Shown here piece after piece: positions 26,774 through 35,174 of a stretch of DNA of 64,000 bases. How positions within the stretch are numbered: position 1 is the first letter of the stretch; every line of letters begins with the position of its first letter. The notes beneath the pieces are model-generated. The model was given only the letters and a program-made list of their open reading frames with translations. It searched no databases and had not been told where the DNA came from. A program made the position numbers and the translations under genes. Source of the DNA: a bacterium (GTDB taxonomy: Bacteria; Myxococcota_A; Bradymonadia; UBA7976; UBA1532); contig JAUHXC010000047.1 of the NCBI GenBank assembly GCA_030427205.1, positions 1 to 64,000 of the forward strand, read 5' to 3'.

Positions 26774-27699
26774 GAGGCCCGGGCGTCGTCGGTCAGCGGC
26801 CGACCCCGATCGTCGTGGGCGATGAAACGGCCCGACTCGGGCTCGTGGATGTGCCGCTCGATGCGGGCGAGCGCCCCGTCTTCGATCACGTAGACGTTGA
26901 ACTCGGCCCGACTGCGATTGCCCGCCTTGCTGGCACTCGCCACCTGAATCAGCGGAACGTCGGTGCCCGGCACCCGCTGCGCCTTGAACTCGTGGTTGTG
27001 GCCGTGCACCACCAGGTGAGGCCGGGTCTCGGCGGTGCCGCGCAGACCGTCGATGACGGCCGATGCGTCGACGAGCCGCCGTATCGAGTCGAGCCGCCGC
27101 GCCGGCTCGGGCAGCAGCGGATGGTGCAGCAGGACGAGCCGAAACCGACCCTCCACGTCCGGGTGGGCCAGCGCCCGCTTGAGGCCGGCGAGCTGCGCCG
27201 GGCCCACCTCGCCGTTGGCCACGAAGACCGGCGTCGGCACCGCCGAGCTGAGCCCGATGATGGCGACGCCGTCGAGCAGACGGGTGACTGGATAGCGCTG
27301 CGCGGGGCCCAGCTCGAGGTCGATGTCCGCGGGCAGGAACTCAGCGAAGTGGCGCTCGAACAGCCCGTCGGCGATGGCCTCCTTGACATAGTAGTCGTGG
27401 TTGCCCGGCACCAGGGTGAGCGCGGTCGGCTCGAAGCGGCTCGCGAGCATCTCGCGGACCATCTCGAACTCGGGTTCGAGGGCCAGGTTCACCAGATCGC
27501 CGGTACAGACCGCGTGGTCGACGCCGAGCTCGACGACCGCGTCGAGCAGCTTCTCGAAGATCTCGACCCGATAATGCCGCGAGCGGTTGAGCGCCAGGTT
27601 CACCGCGCCGGTCCACCGCTTGTTGAGGAAGCGGCGGGGGGTCACCCCCCGCAGCGACAGGACGTGGGTATCGGAGAAGTGCGCGATGCGCAGGGTCAT
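26770..27699 (-). CDS. Metallophosphoesterase (calcineurin-like)
   Basis: A 309-residue protein with all motifs of the calcineurin-like phosphoesterase family in order: HFSDTHVL (Asp10, His12), CTGDLVN, VPGNHDYY, LLHHPLL and VHGHNHEF. These ligate a two-metal centre that hydrolyses phosphomonoesters or diesters. The substrate is unknown; the cyclic-nucleotide phosphodiesterase CpdA group is one possibility, which would oppose the adenylate cyclase 10 kb away. There is no signal peptide, so it acts in the cytoplasm. Its ATG overlaps the stop of the 1,337-residue lipoprotein gene (ATGA), and its own stop overlaps the small membrane protein start in the same way. Confidence 0.93.
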   Translation of the reverse strand: MTLRIAHFSDTHVLSLRGVTPRRFLNKRWTGAVNLALNRSRHYRVEIFEKLLDAVVELGVDHAVCTGDLVNLALEPEFEMVREMLASRFEPTALTLVPGNHDYYVKEAIADGLFERHFAEFLPADIDLELGPAQRYPVTRLLDGVAIIGLSSAVPTPVFVANGEVGPAQLAGLKRALAHPDVEGRFRLVLLHHPLLPEPARRLDSIRRLVDASAVIDGLRGTAETRPHLVVHGHNHEFKAQRVPGTDVPLIQVASASKAGNRSRAEFNVYVIEDGALARIERHIHEPESGRFIAHDDRGRPLTDDARAS

Positions 27700-30600
27700 G
27701 GCAGCTCCCACGAGACGGTGTAGTCGTTGCGGGCGTCGTCGAAGCCGTCGATGCCGATCACCAGCGACGTGATGCCGTCGATGTCGAACTCGACCACTTC
27801 GGGAGATCCTTCCGTCGCCGACTCGGCCAGCAGCGCATAGTCGTCGAAGCCGCTGAGCACCACGAGGTCCAGATCACCGCCCGCCGGGTCGAAGTCGAGC
27901 GTGATGCGCACCCGGCCGGCGCGCTCGGCGAACACGGTGAACCAGTCCTCGGTGAAAGGGCAGATCACCCCGCCCTCGTACGCGCCGTCCGCCGGCACGA
28001 GCGGATCGGCCCCCTGCGGGCTCTCGTTCGTGCGCGGATCGTCGTCGGCGCAGGCGGCGCGTACGGTATACGGCGCCGCCGCCTCGTCGTTGCTCGGCCT
28101 GACATCGGCGATCTCCCGCTCCGGATCAGCCACGGCGATCACGAACCGCTCGCCCGGCGCCACATCGTCGGGCAGCGCCAGCCGCTGATCGAACGTGACC
28201 TGCGCCGCCCCGTCGACGAACGGCAGGATGCGCTCGCCGATGAAGACATCGTCGACCGAGGACTCGTCGTCGTCCGACAGCAGGAAGCGCACCCGCACGT
28301 TCTGCGCGGGATCACCCCGCCGATTGCTCAGCGTGACCCGAGCGCGCAGATCGGCGTTCGCCTCACCCACCGTCCGCGACAGATCGACTTCGTCGAGGCT
28401 CAAGTCGACCCCGCTCACCCCGCTCACCCGCAGCTGATAGACCACCTCGGCCGCGCCGGCCACCGAGGCCTCGAGATAGTAGAAGCCGTTGTACTGCGCG
28501 AGGTGGGCGATGCGCCGGTCGTCCTCGTCGATCAGCTCGCCGTTCTGGTCGTACAGCCGGATGACGACGCCCGCCTGGCCCGACGAGACCTGCCAGCTCA
28601 CGGTATTGCCGGCCGGGATCGCAAAGCGGAACCAGTCGGCGTCGCCCGGGCAGAGATACAGGTCGTGGACCCCGTCGGGCAGCAGCGCCGCCTCGGCGCG
28701 CTCGCCGTTGGGCTCGAAGTCGTCGTCGGGGCACGCCTCGGCCTCGGCCAACGTGATGTCGAGGCTGTAGGGCGTCGACCGCGCGTTGCCGCTGAGATAC
28801 ACCCGGACGAACCAGACCCCGGCCGCCGGCGCCCGCAGCAGCTCGACCTCTTCCCGGCCCTGAAGGCCGGTGCTCTCGTCGAGCACGGCGTTGCCATCGG
28901 GGGCGTAGAGCGCCATCTCGAGATCGCCGTCGGCCGGGTCGAAGTCGATGCCCGCCGTCAGCCGCTGGCCGGGTTCGAGCGCCACCGCATACCAGTCGTC
29001 ATCGCCCTGACAGGCCACGAGGCCGTCGTACTCGCCCGGCTCGACGACCGCCTCGATGGGCACCGCCCCCTCTTCGTAGGGGCTGGCGTTGGGTTCGAAG
29101 ACATCGGCCTCGCACGCGTCGTCGCGGTCGACCCGCAGCCGCGCGGTGCCGGTATTGTCGGCCTCGTCGGCCTCGTCGATCGCGTCCCCCTCGTCGGCGC
29201 GCAGCCCCAGAACGTAGCGCCCGTCGGCGATGTCGTCGGGCAGCCCGAAGCGCCCCTGCACCGACGCCGACGCGCCGGGTTCGAGGCCCGGACCATCGAC
29301 GGTGCCACGCAGCACGCCATCGGACAGATCGGCCTCGCGCCCCGTGAGCACCGCCGTCTCGCTCGCCGGCGCCGCGGCCCCGCCCACGTTCACCAGTTCG
29401 AACGTCACCGCGACCGTGGCCCCCGGCTGCACGACCGCCGGCGCCGGCACAATGTCGCGCACCCGCAGGTTCGGCCCGTCGGGCACGGGGGTCAGGACGA
29501 CCTCCAGGTCGTATTGCAGCGAGAACGAGACGGGGGTGATCTCGACGAGTACCGTGCGGGCCCGATCGTCGCCGGTGACGAACGCTGCGGCGGTGCCGGG
29601 AAGACCTTCACCCGCCTGCAAGGTATCGCCCCCGACATCGGTCAGCCGCATCGTCAGGGCACCGTCATCGGGCTCCCAGGTGGCCGCCACGTCGATGATC
29701 TGACCGGCAGGCACCGCGATCTGGTACCAGTCCACCGCGTCACACGCGCCCAGCGCCGCGTAGCGACCGGCCTCCAACAGCGTCGCCGCTCCGCGCCCGT
29801 CGTTGGGCTCCAGGTCGTCTTCGCCGCAGCCGCCCATCGCGCCCGAGACCACCAGATCGCCCGGCGAGAACGCGACGTTGTTCTCCTCGCTGCGCTCGCC
29901 GCCGAGGCGATCCTCGGGATCGATCACCACCGCGACCCGCCACGCCTCGATCTGCTGGTCGAGCTCGAGCGGCACGATCACCGCGCGCTCGATCTCGGTG
30001 CGGCCCCCGCCGTCCAGATTGTCGATGGCGAATGTATCGACCACGATGTCTTCGGGGCCCCAGACCGCGTCGGCGCTCAGCACGACGATGCCATCCAGCG
30101 CGCCGGTGGAGTCATTGCCCCCGTTGGCGACGGTGGCCGAGACGGTGACCGTGCTGCCGGCGTCGACCATCACCGGATCGAAGTCGACGCCGCTCACCGC
30201 GGGATCCACGTCGGGATCGCCGCCGAGGGTGACGACACCGGGGAAGGTGCGCCGGTTGTTGGCCTCGTTGACGTCTCCCGAGCCGTTGGTCGGATCGGCC
30301 ACGGCGATGATGCGGTAGTCGCCCTCGTCGAGGCGCCGATTGATGTCCAGGCGCAGTTCGAAGCTCTCCTCGCCGCCGGCGGCCAGCTCGGGCACGTTCA
30401 GCGAGCCGATCTGCACCGCAGCGCCGCCGTCGACGGGCTCGGCGCTGAGCCGCACGACGAAGAAGCGCTCGACCGGCGCATCTCCGCGGTTGACGAGCGT
30501 GAGCGAGCCGCCCAGCGTCTGCCCCCAGAAGATGCGATCGGCCGACAGCTGGAAGTCGGTGATGACCAGATCGACGCCTTCGACTTCGCCCGGCTCCACC

Positions 30601-31709
30601 ACTCGGATGGGGTCGCCATAGGCGCGCAGGTTGTTGTCCTCCTGCTGCTCGTCGACGTCCTCTTCGGGGTCGGCCACGACGAACAGGAAGTAGTCTCCCG
30701 GCTCGACCGACAGGTCGATGATCTCGTCGGAGAACGCCCGATCGCCCGGCGCCAACGCCAGCCCACCGCGCACACCGACGAGCGGATCGTCGGCGTCGAG
30801 GGTCTCGTCGGTGCTGAGATAGATGCCGAAGCGGGCGAGCGGCACCGGGCTGTCGCCGTTGTTGGCGAGGCAGATCTCCACGCCGAGCTGGTCGGAGACC
30901 TGGGCGGTGGGCACCACGTCGGGCGGCAACATGTCGAAGGCGGCGATCGAGATCCCGCAGACCACCAGATCGGGCCCGGTCTCGGTGGGGTTGCGCACCT
31001 GCACCTCGGGCCCGGCGAGGCCCGCGTTGTCGGTCCGATCGGCGTCCCCCACCCGGCCGTCGAGATCGGCCACGACCGCCAACCGGTAGTCGCCCGATGG
31101 GACCCCCTCGGGCAACGCGAACGTCAGCTCCTGCGCCACGGCATCGGCCAACCCCGGCGGGCCCGCCGTGCGCGCGATGATCAGGTCGTTCTGGTCGATG
31201 ACGGCGTCGGCCGACAAGACGACGGCCTGCTCCCAATCCCCGATGACCGGCTCGGCCCGGTTGCCCACCAGCCACGAGACCGTCATCTCGGCGCCGACGC
31301 GCAGTCGACGGGGCGCATAGCTGACCTCGGAGACCACCAGATCGGCCGCCGGAAGCGCGTCGATGACCGCCTCGGCCGTGCCCGTCCCGCCGGCGGTCTC
31401 GTCGGTGACGGTGAGCCGCACCGTATACTGACCGGGCGCGAGGAAGAGATGCTCCGGGTTCTCTTCGGTGCTGACGTTGCCGTCGCCGAAGTCCCAGGCA
31501 TAGCTGTAGATGCTGTCGAGCGGTCCCCCGGAGAGGCCTTCGAAGCGCACCCGCAGCGGGGCGTTACCGGTCATCGGCTGCGCGATGATGCGCACATCGA
31601 ACGCAGGGGTCTCCGGATCGTCGCACGCGACGACGCCCAGCGCACACGCCATGAGCACCGCGCGGGCGAGCACGCCCCCGGCCGTTCGGATCAAGCTGTC
31701 GCGCACCAT
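27696..31709 (-). CDS. Large lipoprotein with PKD, CARDB and PPC domains
   Basis: A 1,337-residue exported lipoprotein (lipobox GVVAC). Domains in order are a PKD domain (about 45-130, with YSYAWDFGDGNVSTEENPEH), then six CARDB-type immunoglobulin-like adhesion repeats beginning DLVVSEV, DLVVCGI, DLVITDF, DPAVSGV, NLRVRDI and DLSLDEV. Interleaved are four pre-peptidase C-terminal domains marked by EPNDGRGAATLLEAG, EPNASPYEEGAVPIE, EPNGERAEAALLPDG and TNESPQGADPLVPAD. Such stalk-like proteins span the periplasm or project from the surface and bind partners. ATG 31709 is chosen for the GGGAG just upstream; ATG 31721 is the alternative. It heads a three-gene coupled operon and is divergent from the gene at 31930. 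Confidence 0.9.
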   Translation of the reverse strand: MVRDSLIRTAGGVLARAVLMACALGVVACDDPETPAFDVRIIAQPMTGNAPLRVRFEGLSGGPLDSIYSYAWDFGDGNVSTEENPEHLFLAPGQYTVRLTVTDETAGGTGTAEAVIDALPAADLVVSEVSYAPRRLRVGAEMTVSWLVGNRAEPVIGDWEQAVVLSADAVIDQNDLIIARTAGPPGLADAVAQELTFALPEGVPSGDYRLAVVADLDGRVGDADRTDNAGLAGPEVQVRNPTETGPDLVVCGISIAAFDMLPPDVVPTAQVSDQLGVEICLANNGDSPVPLARFGIYLSTDETLDADDPLVGVRGGLALAPGDRAFSDEIIDLSVEPGDYFLFVVADPEEDVDEQQEDNNLRAYGDPIRVVEPGEVEGVDLVITDFQLSADRIFWGQTLGGSLTLVNRGDAPVERFFVVRLSAEPVDGGAAVQIGSLNVPELAAGGEESFELRLDINRRLDEGDYRIIAVADPTNGSGDVNEANNRRTFPGVVTLGGDPDVDPAVSGVDFDPVMVDAGSTVTVSATVANGGNDSTGALDGIVVLSADAVWGPEDIVVDTFAIDNLDGGGRTEIERAVIVPLELDQQIEAWRVAVVIDPEDRLGGERSEENNVAFSPGDLVVSGAMGGCGEDDLEPNDGRGAATLLEAGRYAALGACDAVDWYQIAVPAGQIIDVAATWEPDDGALTMRLTDVGGDTLQAGEGLPGTAAAFVTGDDRARTVLVEITPVSFSLQYDLEVVLTPVPDGPNLRVRDIVPAPAVVQPGATVAVTFELVNVGGAAAPASETAVLTGREADLSDGVLRGTVDGPGLEPGASASVQGRFGLPDDIADGRYVLGLRADEGDAIDEADEADNTGTARLRVDRDDACEADVFEPNASPYEEGAVPIEAVVEPGEYDGLVACQGDDDWYAVALEPGQRLTAGIDFDPADGDLEMALYAPDGNAVLDESTGLQGREEVELLRAPAAGVWFVRVYLSGNARSTPYSLDITLAEAEACPDDDFEPNGERAEAALLPDGVHDLYLCPGDADWFRFAIPAGNTVSWQVSSGQAGVVIRLYDQNGELIDEDDRRIAHLAQYNGFYYLEASVAGAAEVVYQLRVSGVSGVDLSLDEVDLSRTVGEANADLRARVTLSNRRGDPAQNVRVRFLLSDDDESSVDDVFIGERILPFVDGAAQVTFDQRLALPDDVAPGERFVIAVADPEREIADVRPSNDEAAAPYTVRAACADDDPRTNESPQGADPLVPADGAYEGGVICPFTEDWFTVFAERAGRVRITLDFDPAGGDLDLVVLSGFDDYALLAESATEGSPEVVEFDIDGITSLVIGIDGFDDARNDYTVSWELP

Positions 31710-31857
31710 CTGCTCCCGCATTGGAATAGGCATCGGCCCACAAGGGCCCGTGCAAGGATTCGCCGCACGGGGCGAGGGTCGCCGCCGGGGTCTCTTCGAA
31801 TAGCCAAACCGCTCGTTCGGACGCAAGGCGAGGGGCGCCGGGCGACGCCCTAAACGC

Positions 31858-31885
31858 TTGACCATCGGCGCGAGCGGGGTATACC
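31858..31885 (+). promoter_or_regulatory. Sigma-70-like promoter
   Basis: TTGACC (31858-31863) and TATACC (31880-31885) are spaced by 16 bp, a close match to a sigma-70 promoter. Transcription would start near 31892, leaving a 38-base leader with a strong GGAGG site before the TTG start at 31930. This supports the late start for that gene. Confidence 0.62.
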
Positions 31886-31929
31886 GTCGCATCTCCGGAG
31901 GACCGAGCCGTACAGGGCGGAGGAAGCCG

Positions 31930-33297
31930 TTGAGCGACGGGAACAAGAAGCCGGGCCTGAGGGACATCAGTGACCTGAAGGCGCGTCTGGGCATGTTGAA
32001 CACCGGTGGCGGCCCGGGTGCGCCCGCAGCGCCGCGGCCACCGGGTGCGGCGCCGAGCAATCCGTTCGCCCCGAAGGCGCCGGCCGCGCCCGCGGCGCCC
32101 GCGATGCCTGCCGCGCCGGCGGCTCCGGCGGCCCCGGCTGCCCCGGCGATGCCCGCGGCGCCGGCAGCACCGGCCGCACCCGCGGCGCCGGCCGCGCCCA
32201 GCGGGCTGAGCGTCGGCGGCGATCTCTTCAAGAAGCCGCCGCCGCGTCAGGCCGCGCCGGCCGCCGCCGCGCCGGCCGCGCGGGCGTCCCAGGCCGATCG
32301 GGCGCAGCTCGAGGCGATGTTCGACGCGCCCTCGCGGCAGGTGCTCGACGAGGCACCCAAGCCCGAGGCCGAGTTCGCCAACCCGCTGCAGCAGGGCGCA
32401 TACGCCCAGGCGGCGGCACCGGTCGACCTCACCGCCGACGAAGAAGCGGCGCTGTCGAGCTACGAGCACAAGCAAGTCGGCATGAAGCCGACCCTCGCCA
32501 TCGGCATGACCGTCGGCGTGGGCGTGCTGATGATGCTGATCGGCTATGCGATCGGCGACTCGATCCGCGCGCGGCGCTTCATCAACGCCCAGATCGAAGC
32601 ATCGGTTCGGGTGCAGGACCAACTGCAGGACGCGGTCAACGCGTACGAGCGGGTCCTGCCGCTGATCGCGGCGATGAAGCCCGACACCGTCGAGTGGGAG
32701 AAGGTCCGCGGCCTGCCCGACCTCGATGCCGTCTCGGGCACCACCTTCGCGACGCCCGTGCCGCTGCACCCCGACCTCGCGCCGCGGGTTGCGCAGTTCA
32801 TCGTCGACGTCAACCGGCTCTTCGCCACGATCAACGAGCACAAGCGCATCACCACCAAGCGCGACAAGGCCGAGCTCGAGGCCATGGAGGCCGGCTCGTC
32901 CTTCCTGCAGCGCAAGGCGTTCGGCGTGCTCTACGATCCGGTCGACCCCGACGCGGGCGGCATCTACATCCCGCCGCAGGGCAAGGTGATCGCGATCACC
33001 GGCAAGCCCTTCGAGAAGGAGGTCGAGAAGGTCGTCAAGCGGCGCAAGACGATGGTGACCGAGTACTTCGTGCCGATCATCGATCGCCAGGGCAAGGAGG
33101 CCGAGGTCAACCTGCGCCGCCTGCTGCGCATGAACCAGGATCAGTTCCTCTCGGCCGGCGAAGCCAACCCGCTGTCGCTGTACAGCAAGCGGGTCAAGGA
33201 TCTGCAGAATCAGCTCAAGGCCATGGACGGCTACGTCGACGCCCTGAAGGATACCCTCAAGACTCAGGCCGAGCGCGAGAAGGTCTTCTCGCTCTGA
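31930..33297 (+). CDS. Ala/Pro-rich single-pass membrane protein
   Basis: A 455-residue protein of unknown function. Residues about 30-95 are an Ala-Pro(-Met) tract made of repeated APAAP units, followed by a charged linker. One transmembrane helix lies near residues 190-215 (MTVGVGVLMMLIGYAIGDSI). After it comes a long soluble, partly coiled-coil domain of about 240 residues. With no signal peptide, the Ala/Pro part should be cytoplasmic and the C-terminal domain periplasmic, a TonB-like topology turned round. The start is TTG 31930, supported by a GGAGG site 7 bases upstream and the promoter at 31858-31885. No family is recognised. Confidence 0.83.
   Translation: MSDGNKKPGLRDISDLKARLGMLNTGGGPGAPAAPRPPGAAPSNPFAPKAPAAPAAPAMPAAPAAPAAPAAPAMPAAPAAPAAPAAPAAPSGLSVGGDLFKKPPPRQAAPAAAAPAARASQADRAQLEAMFDAPSRQVLDEAPKPEAEFANPLQQGAYAQAAAPVDLTADEEAALSSYEHKQVGMKPTLAIGMTVGVGVLMMLIGYAIGDSIRARRFINAQIEASVRVQDQLQDAVNAYERVLPLIAAMKPDTVEWEKVRGLPDLDAVSGTTFATPVPLHPDLAPRVAQFIVDVNRLFATINEHKRITTKRDKAELEAMEAGSSFLQRKAFGVLYDPVDPDAGGIYIPPQGKVIAITGKPFEKEVEKVVKRRKTMVTEYFVPIIDRQGKEAEVNLRRLLRMNQDQFLSAGEANPLSLYSKRVKDLQNQLKAMDGYVDALKDTLKTQAEREKVFSL
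32076..32204 (+). repeat. Ala-Pro coding repeat tract
   Basis: Tandem imperfect 9-15 bp units of GCG/CCG-type codons encode a run of APAAP and AMPAAP units. It is a low-complexity coding tract within the membrane protein gene, in frame throughout, and likely forms an extended polyproline-like spacer. Such tracts are prone to length change by slippage. Confidence 0.8.
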
Positions 33298-33504
33298 GCC
33301 GCGGGTATCCGCCCCTGCCCCTGCGGGCCGCCCCGCCGCCGCCCACCGCTTCGGCACAGCCGACTTTCGAAGCCCCACCCGATACCGCCTGCCCGACACA
33401 GCCGCCCCGGCGCACGGCGATCCGGCGCGAGCGCCTGTCTCGGGGCCTGTCCTTCCCGCCGCGAAGGGCTATGCTTCGGCTGCGCCGGAAGCTATCCTCC
33501 CGAT

Positions 33505-34212
33505 GTGAAAAACTTCACTTCTCCATCGGACAAGCTGCTCACCCTCGGGCTGGTCGGGCTCGGTCTGGCGCATGAACTCAACTCGCCGCTGACAGCGTCG
33601 GGCCTGGGCCTCGAGCTGCTCGCCGACCAACTGCGCAGCGCCGATCCGCCCGATCCGGTCGCGGCGGCCGCCGCCGTCGATCGGGTGCTCGGCCGGGTGC
33701 GCCGTATGGCCGCGCTGGTCGATCGCTTTCGCCGGTTCGCCCGCGGCGAAGGCGGTCGACCAGCGCCGGCCTCACCCGACGCCATCGTCGATGAAGTTCA
33801 CGAGTTGGTTCGCCCGGCCCTCGCCGAGACATCGAGTATTCGGCTGCTGCGCGGAGAGCGGTTGCCCGACGCCCGGATCGTGGTCGACCGCATCCTCTTG
33901 GAGCAGGCGGTGGCGATCGCCGTGCTCAACTCCGCCGACGCGATAGGCGATAACGCAGGCAGCATCACGCTGCATGTCGCCGAGTATGTAGAGGGTTGGA
34001 TCCGCCTCGACGTGGACGACGACGGCCCGGGCTTCGACTCGATCAGCGACTCTGTCGAGCTGGGCTACTCCACCAAAGGCGATGAGGGAATGGGCGTGGG
34101 GCTGGCATTGGCGACCCGGATCGTCGAGTCCGCCGGCGGCTCCCTCGAAGCGCTCAATCGGGACGAAGGCGGCGCCCGCATTCGCATCTGCCTGCCGCTC
34201 GCCGAGGGCTGA
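33505..34212 (+). CDS. Small cytoplasmic sensor histidine kinase
   Basis: A 235-residue kinase core with no membrane segment and no separate sensing domain. The H box is LGLAHELNSPLTASGLGL, the N box is in LLEQAVAIAVLNSADAIGDN, and the G boxes are VDDDGPGFDS and GMGVGLALATRIVESAGG. The H box resembles the NtrB/HisKA family. The protein starts at GTG 33505 at the very beginning of the conserved region, so signal input must come from a partner. No response regulator gene is adjacent. It is convergent with infC. Compared with the neighbours it has somewhat more A/T at third positions. Confidence 0.86.
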   Translation: MKNFTSPSDKLLTLGLVGLGLAHELNSPLTASGLGLELLADQLRSADPPDPVAAAAAVDRVLGRVRRMAALVDRFRRFARGEGGRPAPASPDAIVDEVHELVRPALAETSSIRLLRGERLPDARIVVDRILLEQAVAIAVLNSADAIGDNAGSITLHVAEYVEGWIRLDVDDDGPGFDSISDSVELGYSTKGDEGMGVGLALATRIVESAGGSLEALNRDEGGARIRICLPLAEG

Positions 34213-34416
34213 TACCTGGCCGCCCGCCGGGGGCTGATAGCACACCGGATGGCGCTGCCAGGCATGCGCTGCAGATGCTCGGACGCCTCAGCAACACGAC
34301 GGCCCGAGAGCACTACGGCGCAGTAGACGCCATGGCGCAGCGGGCCGATCGGGCAAGCGGGTTCAGCCGCGCCGGGTGGCGCGGCAGACAGCCAGACGGG
34401 CCGCGACGGGCCTGTC

Positions 34417-35001
34417 TCAGCTGCCCTCGCTGCGGGCGGGTTCTTTGCGGGGCTCGACGGTGGCGGTGACGCCGCCGCCTTCGAGCTGGGGCCGGCCGGT
34501 CATGGTGCCCACGTCATCCAACTTGGCCACCAGATCCCTGAGTTGGGCCACCCAGCGCTCCGTCACGGCGCGCTCACGACCGCGCATGCGCACCACGAAG
34601 CGGACCCGATCGCCGCCTTCGAGGAAGCGCCGCGCGTGGCGCAGCTTCGTCGCCAGGTCGTTGGGGTCGGTCTTGGGCCGCAGCTTGATGATCTTGGTCT
34701 GCATCTGGTGCTGCTTCTTCTGGCGCTTGCGCTGCTCATACTTGAAGCGGCCGTAATCCATGATGCGGCAGACCGGCGGTCGGGCGTTGGGCGCGACCTC
34801 GACCAGATCGAGCCCCTTGTCCGCGGCGATGCGGCGCCCATCGTCGGGCGTCATGACGCCCAGCCGCTCCCCGTCCTCGTCGATGACCATGATCTGCGAA
34901 ATGCGGATCTGGTGGTTGATCCTTCTGCGCTCTTCCAAGGTCTCGCGCTTTCCCCCGCGCTGCGGTCCGGGCTGCTGCCTGCGAACCGATACTGTAGTCA
35001 C
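34417..35001 (-). CDS. infC: Translation initiation factor IF-3
   Basis: A 194-residue IF-3, which binds the 30S subunit, prevents premature joining of 50S and checks the start codon and initiator tRNA. The N-terminal domain starts with INHQIRISQIMVIDEDGERLGVM, followed by the signature RPPVCRIMDYGRFKYEQRKR that ends in the linker helix. The C-terminal domain has KIIKLRPKTDPNDLATKLRHARRFLEGGDRVRFVVRMRGRE. About 25 basic residues extend the N terminus. The start appears to be GTG 35001 rather than the ATT/ATA used in enterobacteria. The usual partners rpmI and rplT do not follow; the gene stands alone between a convergent kinase gene and a divergent lipoprotein gene. Confidence 0.96.
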   Translation of the reverse strand: MTTVSVRRQQPGPQRGGKRETLEERRRINHQIRISQIMVIDEDGERLGVMTPDDGRRIAADKGLDLVEVAPNARPPVCRIMDYGRFKYEQRKRQKKQHQMQTKIIKLRPKTDPNDLATKLRHARRFLEGGDRVRFVVRMRGRERAVTERWVAQLRDLVAKLDDVGTMTGRPQLEGGGVTATVEPRKEPARSEGS

Positions 35002-35174
35002 CCGGCCTCGATCGGGCCAGTTGGCTCTTCATACCCCACCCGCCGGCCGATCACCAGTGTTGCGCCCACATTGGCGCCTATATCCCGCATCAACGACCGC
35101 TCGAGCGCCCGAATTGCCCCCGCGGGAAGCCTTCTGTTACAGGTCGGCGACGGCATCCGCGGGAGGTGGACAGG

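Noticed and set aside
28503..31853. Long plus-strand frame antisense to the CARDB lipoprotein
   Set aside because: The opposite strand shows eleven recognisable domains, and this frame has none and a composition typical of a shadow.
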